Shown here in pieces: positions 14,869 through 19,788 of a stretch of 19,788 nt of DNA. The notes beneath the pieces were generated by a model that saw nothing but the letters and a program-made list of their open reading frames with translations, had not been told where the DNA came from and made no database searches. The stretch covers positions 1 through 19,788 of the forward strand of contig CAZSKN010000042.1 of NCBI GenBank assembly GCA_964607445.1, written 5' to 3'. Each line of letters opens with the position of its first letter. Position 1 is the stretch's first letter. The stretch is from CALCKU01 sp964607445. Lineage in GTDB: Bacteria > Pseudomonadota > Alphaproteobacteria > Caulobacterales > Maricaulaceae. Position numbers and translations under genes: made by a program.

Positions 14869-17800
14869 GTGACCCGTTTCTATATCCCTACTGCCCCTCG
14901 AAAATCCAAATCGAAATCCGGCGCCCTCGCGCTCACATCGTCGACAGCCGCCTTGGCTTTTATGATGATGGCCATGCCTACACATGCCCAAACCAGTACA
15001 ATGGATGGACAAACAATCACAACAACCACAGATGCAACCGCGACGGCACCAATCATCACTATTGCCAATAATAATGTGACCGTCAGTAATTCAGCAACAC
15101 TCAGTACAACTGGCGTCACACAAACCGTTCAGGTCAATTCTGATACGTCAGGCGGCATCATAAATAACGTCGCAACTGGCATTATTGAAGCTGATTCACG
15201 CGCCGTGAACATTGATGGTGATAATGTCACGGTCAACAATGCCGGCATCATCCGCGGCACAGGAAATCAAAGAAATGGTACAATCTATGGAAATCGGACA
15301 GCCAATGGAATTACGATAGCTAATTCAGGTACAGTCGATGCGGGTACTGGTAATCAGGGTGCAGCTATTGCGATTGAAGTTGGCGGTGGGGGCAACCCAA
15401 TCACAGGCGCGATTAACAATACCGGCACGTTACAAGGCCGCGGACAAGCAGCCTCGACCGGCGGAACCGCAGGAGACGGCCTTCGGTTTTTCGGCCCCGG
15501 TCTCGCGCCCGTTTACCAATATAATGGCGACATTACCAACTCCGGCACCATTGCCTCTGAAAGCGCTGTCGGTACAACATCCGGCGTTCGTTTTGCCAAT
15601 AGCATTAATTTTGGCGGCACGTTAACCAATTCCGCCACCGGCACGATTTCCGGTGTCAATAATGGGCTTTATTTTGGAGATGCCGACCATACAGGAGGTG
15701 TTGTCAACAACTCCGGTACGATCAGCTCTGACAGTCGCGCGCTTAACATTGACGGCACAGGTCTGACAGTTAACAATACCGGCTCTATTCTGGGAACAGG
15801 TTCTCAGCGCAATGGGACGGTTTACGCTGATAGTACAGCCCAGAACTTCACCCTTAACAATGCTGCAGGCGGCATCATCGATGCTGGGGCTGGCAATGAA
15901 GGCGCGGGCTTCTCTGTGGAATTATCACAAGCTGGCAATGCGTTTGATATTATCAATGCCGGCACAATCCAAGGTCGGGGCCAAGCCTCAGCAGGCGCTG
16001 CTGGCGCGGGTGACGGGCTTCGCTTTGAACGCACACGTGTGTCAGGCATGCTCGAGGGGTCCACAACCGGCCTGTTTACCGGCACACTCACCAATAGTGG
16101 CACGATCAATAGTGAAGCTACTGCCGGAACCACAGCGGGCATCCGCTTTGTCAACGGGACAAGCTTTAGCGGGACGCTTGACAACTCCGGTACTATATCC
16201 GGTGTCAATAACGGCCTTTACTTCGGGAATGCGACGCCGGCTGGCGGCGGTGTCTTTACCGGGGCTGTTGTCAACAACTCCGGTACGATCAGCTCTGACA
16301 GTCGCGCGCTTAACATTGACNNNNNNNNNNNNNNNNNNNNNNNNNNNNNNNNNNNNNNNNNNNNNNNNNNNNNNNNNNNNNNNNNNNNNNNNNNNNNNNN
16401 NNNNNNNNNNNNNNNNNNNNTGTTGTCAACAACTCCGGTACGATCAGCTCTGACAGTCGCGCGCTTAACATTGACGGCACAGGTCTGACAGTTAACAATA
16501 CCGGCTCTATTCTGGGAACAGGTTCTCAGCGCAATGGGACGGTTTACGCTGACGGAACCGCCAATAATTACACCCTTAACAATGCTGCAGGCGGCATCAT
16601 CGATGCTGGCGTCGGCAATCAAGGGGCGGCCATATCCCTACAGTCTGGCGTTAACGACGGAGACACACGGAATATTTCGATTGTGAATGCGGGAACGCTT
16701 GCTGGACGTGGCGCGGCATTGGGGTCTGGAGCCAGCGCAGGCTTGCGTATTTTTAACGGAGCCGGTGCGGGAACGAATGTCACTGTTGCAGGTGATATTA
16801 ATAATAGCGGCACAATTTCATCCGAAACAGGTGCGGCTATTCTCATCGAAAACGTCAATTACACGGGTACAATCACCAATTCGGGTACACTTTCAGGTAC
16901 GTCTGTTCTTGATGCCTCCTCGGCACTGGGAGCGATTACCTTCAACCAGATCGGCGGGGCGTTTAACGACGACTATATCGGGTCCGCCTTCGGGGATACG
17001 CTTAACATTTCAGGTTCAAACTTTGTATTAGGCGGGGATATTCTCGGCGGCGTAAACACGACGATTGAGGCTGCAACGGCAACAACCGTCGCCGGCGCAC
17101 GATCTATTTCGGGTGACTTCACATCAAACGGCACCTTAAACTTTGGCCTCGGAACCGATAGCTTGACTATCGATGGAGATACGACTTTGGGTGCCAATAG
17201 CACTGTGAATATTGCCACTTCAAACGAAGCTGCAAACCTTGGCCTCGGTCAGGCGATAAATGTTATCACGCAATCTGGGGCCTTTGCCAATAATGGCGCG
17301 ACTGTAAATTTGGTCGATACAGATTTCCTTATTGATTACACAGTTAATCAGGCCGGGAATATTATTGTTACACCGCAGGCTGCCAATCTCGCCAATGTAT
17401 CTACAGACGCCAATGTATCGGCTTTGGCAACAGGTGTCACCGCAGCTCTCACTGCGGGTACACTCGGACAAGCGGCCTTTAACAGTCTCAACGGATCTGC
17501 TAATGCCGCAGCCTTTGAAGCGGCAGCCATCAGCTTGCTTCCAAGCCTGAATGAAGGTGTAAGCCGCGAGATTTGGGAAAGCCACAGCCAATCTGCTGGT
17601 TTCATCACCCAACGTCTTGAAAACCAGTCACTAAACGGGGCTTGGATTCAAGGCAAAATCAGATCTGCGGATCGCGGCAATACAAGTTTGAGCGTCAGCG
17701 GCTATGATGCCGATACAACCGGGTTCGCTATCGGATATGATCGTCAGGTCTCTGATCAGTTGCGTCTTGGTGTCTCGTATAATTTTGCCGATATCGAAAT

Positions 17801-18434
17801 CGAAACCGACGGTGTAAATACAGACACAACGGAGCTGAGCACAAATCAGGTTTCGGCTTATGCCGGATTTAATAGCGGACAAAAATTCGCTAATGCGCAG
17901 ATCGGTTATATCTTCGGTGATGCCGACAGTAGCCGGGTCTCATCGGCTGGAACTGTTACAGGAGACTTTGACGTCACCGGATTTACCGCTCAAGCATTTG
18001 CGGGATATGATTATGGTGTGTTCTCGCCGCAAATAGGCGTGCGTTATGGGTCTGTTTCTCAGGATAGTTTCACAGAGAGTGGCGGATTGGGCCTGAATGT
18101 AGATGCCGACAGCGTCAATTATTTTGAAGGCGTTATCGGAGCCTCCGTCTCATCGAATTTAGGTGGCACAAATGGATGGGCAGTTAAACCCACAGTGCGC
18201 GCCAATTATGTTTACGATTTTGCAGGCGATGCCCGTGACGTAAATATAACCCTTCCTGGGGCAACAGGACAGTTACTTTCATCTGGTGATAACGCGAACT
18301 CAAGGTTTGAGTTAGATGGAAGTTTTGATCTTGTCAGCCAATCAGGCATGTCTATCGGCATCGGATATGAAGGCGACTTCGCATCCGGCTATAGTTCACA
18401 TGCAGGTTTGATACGGGCACGTTTCGGTTTTTAA
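14869..18434 (+). CDS. Repeat-rich autotransporter (type Va), split by gap
   Basis: Secreted or surface-displayed protein. Residues 1-40 are an extended signal peptide ending T-H-A. The passenger (about 41-870) is built of Asn/Gly/Thr-rich beta-helix repeats such as 'NNSGTISSDSRALNID', arranged as three long units of about 165-190 residues. The last 265 residues, from 'GAWIQGKIRSADRGNTSLSV' to a terminal 'RARFGF', are a typical autotransporter beta-barrel. GTG 14869 follows AGGAGA at ideal distance. The 100-N gap appears to break the frame, but bases 16266-16320 and 16421-16475 are identical; treating them as one overlap gives a single open frame of 1136 residues. The true passenger may hold more repeats. 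There is no protease-like active site in the passenger, and adhesion or biofilm is the usual role for this class. Expression is probably sigma-controlled through the upstream promoter motif. Confidence 0.9.
15699..15830 (+). repeat. 132-base perfect repeat, copy 1 (autotransporter)
   Basis: This stretch is identical, base for base, to 16421-16552 and encodes the opening of the second passenger unit. Its first 55 bases also occur at 16266-16320, immediately before the gap. Perfect identity at DNA level within a diverged repeat protein indicates recent duplication or gene conversion. Confidence 0.9.
16266..16320 (+). repeat. 55-base contig-end overlap, left side of gap
   Basis: These 55 bases equal the first 55 bases after the gap (16421-16475). 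The preceding base differs from copy 1, so identity begins exactly here. An exact 55-base shared end is what a de Bruijn assembler with k = 55 leaves at an unresolved repeat node, so this is probably the same physical sequence printed twice. Confidence 0.85.
16321..16420. other. Assembly gap (100 N) inside autotransporter
   Basis: A fixed-length placeholder between two contigs with identical 55-base ends. Its stated length would throw the reading frame off, whereas merging the overlap restores it. The real gap is therefore either nothing or an unknown number of additional passenger repeats. Confidence 0.95.
16421..16552 (+). repeat. 132-base perfect repeat, copy 2 (autotransporter)
   Basis: Identical to 15699-15830 and opening the third passenger unit. 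After the identity ends (T versus C at the next base), a further block of about 38 bases (from ACCCTTAACAATGC) is again shared, at about 16570 and 15848. This mosaic pattern suits exchange between repeat units. Confidence 0.9.
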
Positions 18435-18476
18435 CCTTATCTGAAACTGATGTGATTAGTGACCGCCCCCTTACTT

Positions 18477-19189
18477 TCACTTCACGTCCATGACAAGCGT
18501 GGCCAGTGCGAAAGCACTGGTCATTATACATGAATAAAGCTTATTATTATCCCTTACAGAGCCGTCTTTATTATAAAGGATTCGGTCATTAATAATCGTA
18601 AATGTGACCTCTATCGTGTTTAAGGCGTTCATATCCATCGTCCGGGGATCACGGGACAAGACCGTAAAGCCTCTTCAATGCTGATTTTCTGCTGCGGGAC
18701 CCAGCATCCGGATTGGCGCCATCCGTTGTTTGACGTGTCACAGCCGCATATATACCTTGTATCGGTGGAAGCGGTGCCACAGGCCAGTCAGATCCGAAAC
18801 TCAATCGCCCGCCTGTGTCCAATATTGTACGAAACGCATAGCTTGTCTTGAGACGTTCAAGCCCTAATCGACCTTCTGCCCACCTCCCGTCATCAATGGC
18901 ATGATAGGGTTGCATAGAGGCTATCAAACCATATTGTGCCAACAATTTAATAGCTGCTTTGGTAGGATACTGAAAATGTTCGATACGAAAACGACGTTCA
19001 GAAATATCCTCTCCGGCAATCTTTCGTAACTGCGCCATCACCATATCTATGCCCCGGTCGCCCAAGGCATGGATCGACAGGCGCAACCCATGTGCATCTG
19101 CATCTGTTATCCATTTTTCCAAAGTTTCAGGGGCGCTTGATGCTATTAAAATGCCAGACTTTAAGTCGTTTAAATAAATTTCTCACAAC
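18477..19189 (-). pseudogene. YtcJ-type amidohydrolase, decayed C-terminal part
   Basis: Remnant of a metal-dependent amidohydrolase of the YtcJ group. Recognisable blocks in order are 'LNDLKSGIL', 'LSIHALGDRGIDMV' with the metal-binding His, 'FRIEHFQY', 'IASMQPYHAIDDGRWAE' and 'FGSDWPVAPLPPIQGIYAAV'. Three lesions are visible. The first half of the gene is absent, with a TGA (about 19190) just before the first recognisable block. One base is missing near 18695, so that the expected 'GWVPQQKISIEEALR' continues in another frame. The sequence then jumps straight to 'VLSRDPRTMDMNALNTIEV' in a third frame, skipping the roughly 30-40 residues that normally lie between. The tail ends at the stop at 18477. 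The gene is convergent with the autotransporter and cannot make an active enzyme. Confidence 0.85.
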
Positions 19190-19211
19190 TACCTACCTAG
19201 GAAGCTGTGAG
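19182..19211. repeat. Imperfect 14-bp inverted repeat at amidohydrolase breakpoint
   Basis: CTCACA (19182-19187) pairs with TGTGAG (19206-19211), and the interior pairs too (CT/AG, CCTA/TAGG), giving 14-base arms with two mismatches and a two-base loop. It lies exactly where similarity to the amidohydrolase stops, so it may be the footprint of a deletion or a mobile-element end. Without a T run on either strand it is a poor terminator. Confidence 0.4.
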
Positions 19212-19280
19212 TGAGATTGCTTGGTGCGTTTGCTACATAAGCCCGCAAAAAAGGTCACTTAGATCATGCCAGCTTCGTAT

Positions 19281-19741
19281 CTATAAAACCTCGAACTTGT
19301 ATCGAACCATTAAGTTTTCAATCCCATTTTTTATCCATCCAAGTGATTTTAAAATGATGCGGCTTCATTATTCTCTTTCGATATGAATGCAATCCATTCC
19401 GACGTGCTAGGATGGTCTGGCCATGTCAATACGCTCGTTAAAACACGTCGCCCAATTCCTCTTCGGCGTAATTTAGGATGTACGGCAATATCTGTCACAA
19501 CATGAAACGGGTTTTCTTTTGTACCCCATAAAACTCCTATTATAGCAACTGGACTCCCATTTTCTTCAGCTATGAGCTCCACTCCATCCTTTTCTCTAAG
19601 CACATGCTCAAACCATGCTTCGTCAATCGGACCCAATTCATTATTCAGCCGCTCATCCTGAAACCATTTTTGAATCCATTCCCAATCATCTCGCCGAACT
19701 GAACGCAAGTGAACATCATTTTGGTTGGCGAGATCGTGCAT
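19281..19741 (-). pseudogene. GNAT family N-acetyltransferase, frameshifted
   Basis: Acetyl-CoA-dependent N-acetyltransferase of the GNAT fold; the acceptor is unknown. The open frame from ATG 19741 to the TAA at 19349-19351 gives 130 residues. It includes the beta4 strand and acetyl-CoA loop 'VVTDIAVHPKLRRRGIGRRV' and the start of the next motif, 'FISKENNEAASF', where it stops. If one T is added to the TTTTAAAA run (19347-19354), the same strand continues 'LKSLGWIKNGIENLMVRYKF' and ends at a TAG at 19281-19283. That restores the usual GNAT C-terminus and a length of 153 residues. A one-base loss in a short run, real or a sequencing error, is therefore the simplest reading. Without it the protein lacks its last strands and is probably inactive. 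No clear ribosome site precedes ATG 19741. Confidence 0.75.
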
Positions 19742-19788
19742 TTGGTTATTTTAACACAAAATTCGAGTGAAGAGCGGCTTAAAATCGC

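Noticed and set aside
15151..16920. Repeats that could be taken for a CRISPR array
   Set aside because: The repeats are long, coding, in frame and imperfect, with no short unique spacers. They encode beta-helix units of the autotransporter.

Overview
The window looks like a chromosomal stretch of a Gram-negative alphaproteobacterium with moderate GC. Protein style (WecG/TagA with FkbM exopolysaccharide genes, an alginate-export-type porin, an ECF sigma/anti-sigma pair, a lipoprotein carrying a paired-Cys GSR/EWD motif) suggests the Hyphomonadaceae/Maricaulales side of the class. That placement is inference. Two runs of exactly 100 N (14208-14307 and 16321-16420) mark scaffold joins in a draft assembly.

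Left part (1-7814) is a surface-polysaccharide region. A betaine-aldehyde-dehydrogenase pseudogene (minus strand, cut by the window edge) is followed by wecB (plus strand), which makes UDP-ManNAc. Then come five minus-strand genes read from right to left: an FAD-dependent oxidoreductase, a Wzx-type flippase, an FkbM methyltransferase, an alpha/alpha-toroid protein of the VpsJ type, and a WecG/TagA/CpsF glycosyltransferase. WecB supplies the sugar that a WecG/TagA enzyme normally transfers to undecaprenyl-PP-GlcNAc, and the flippase would export the lipid-linked product.

Middle (7962-9873): a small lipoprotein gene and a convergent MATE transporter gene.

Right-centre (10110-18434) is an envelope module: an ECF sigma factor, a convergent membrane-anchored anti-sigma factor, an alginate-export-family porin, a lipoprotein subtilase (S8) with complete active site, an IS1182-type transposase remnant, and a repeat-rich autotransporter. 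Three genes here (anti-sigma, subtilase, autotransporter) are preceded by the same bipartite element, TGAACCTTT then ACGAC at near-constant spacing. This has the geometry of an ECF promoter and makes the locus look like one small regulon. The anti-sigma factor's periplasmic domain resembles the N-terminal prodomain region of the neighbouring subtilase, which suggests a protease/anti-sigma interaction. The autotransporter appears broken only because of the assembly gap: contig ends overlap by exactly 55 identical bases, and merging them restores one 1136-residue frame.

Right edge (18477-19741) holds two damaged genes: a YtcJ-type amidohydrolase with several lesions and a GNAT acetyltransferase with a single-base frameshift. 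With betB, three of the four outermost damaged loci are metabolic genes. No tRNA, rRNA or CRISPR array was seen.
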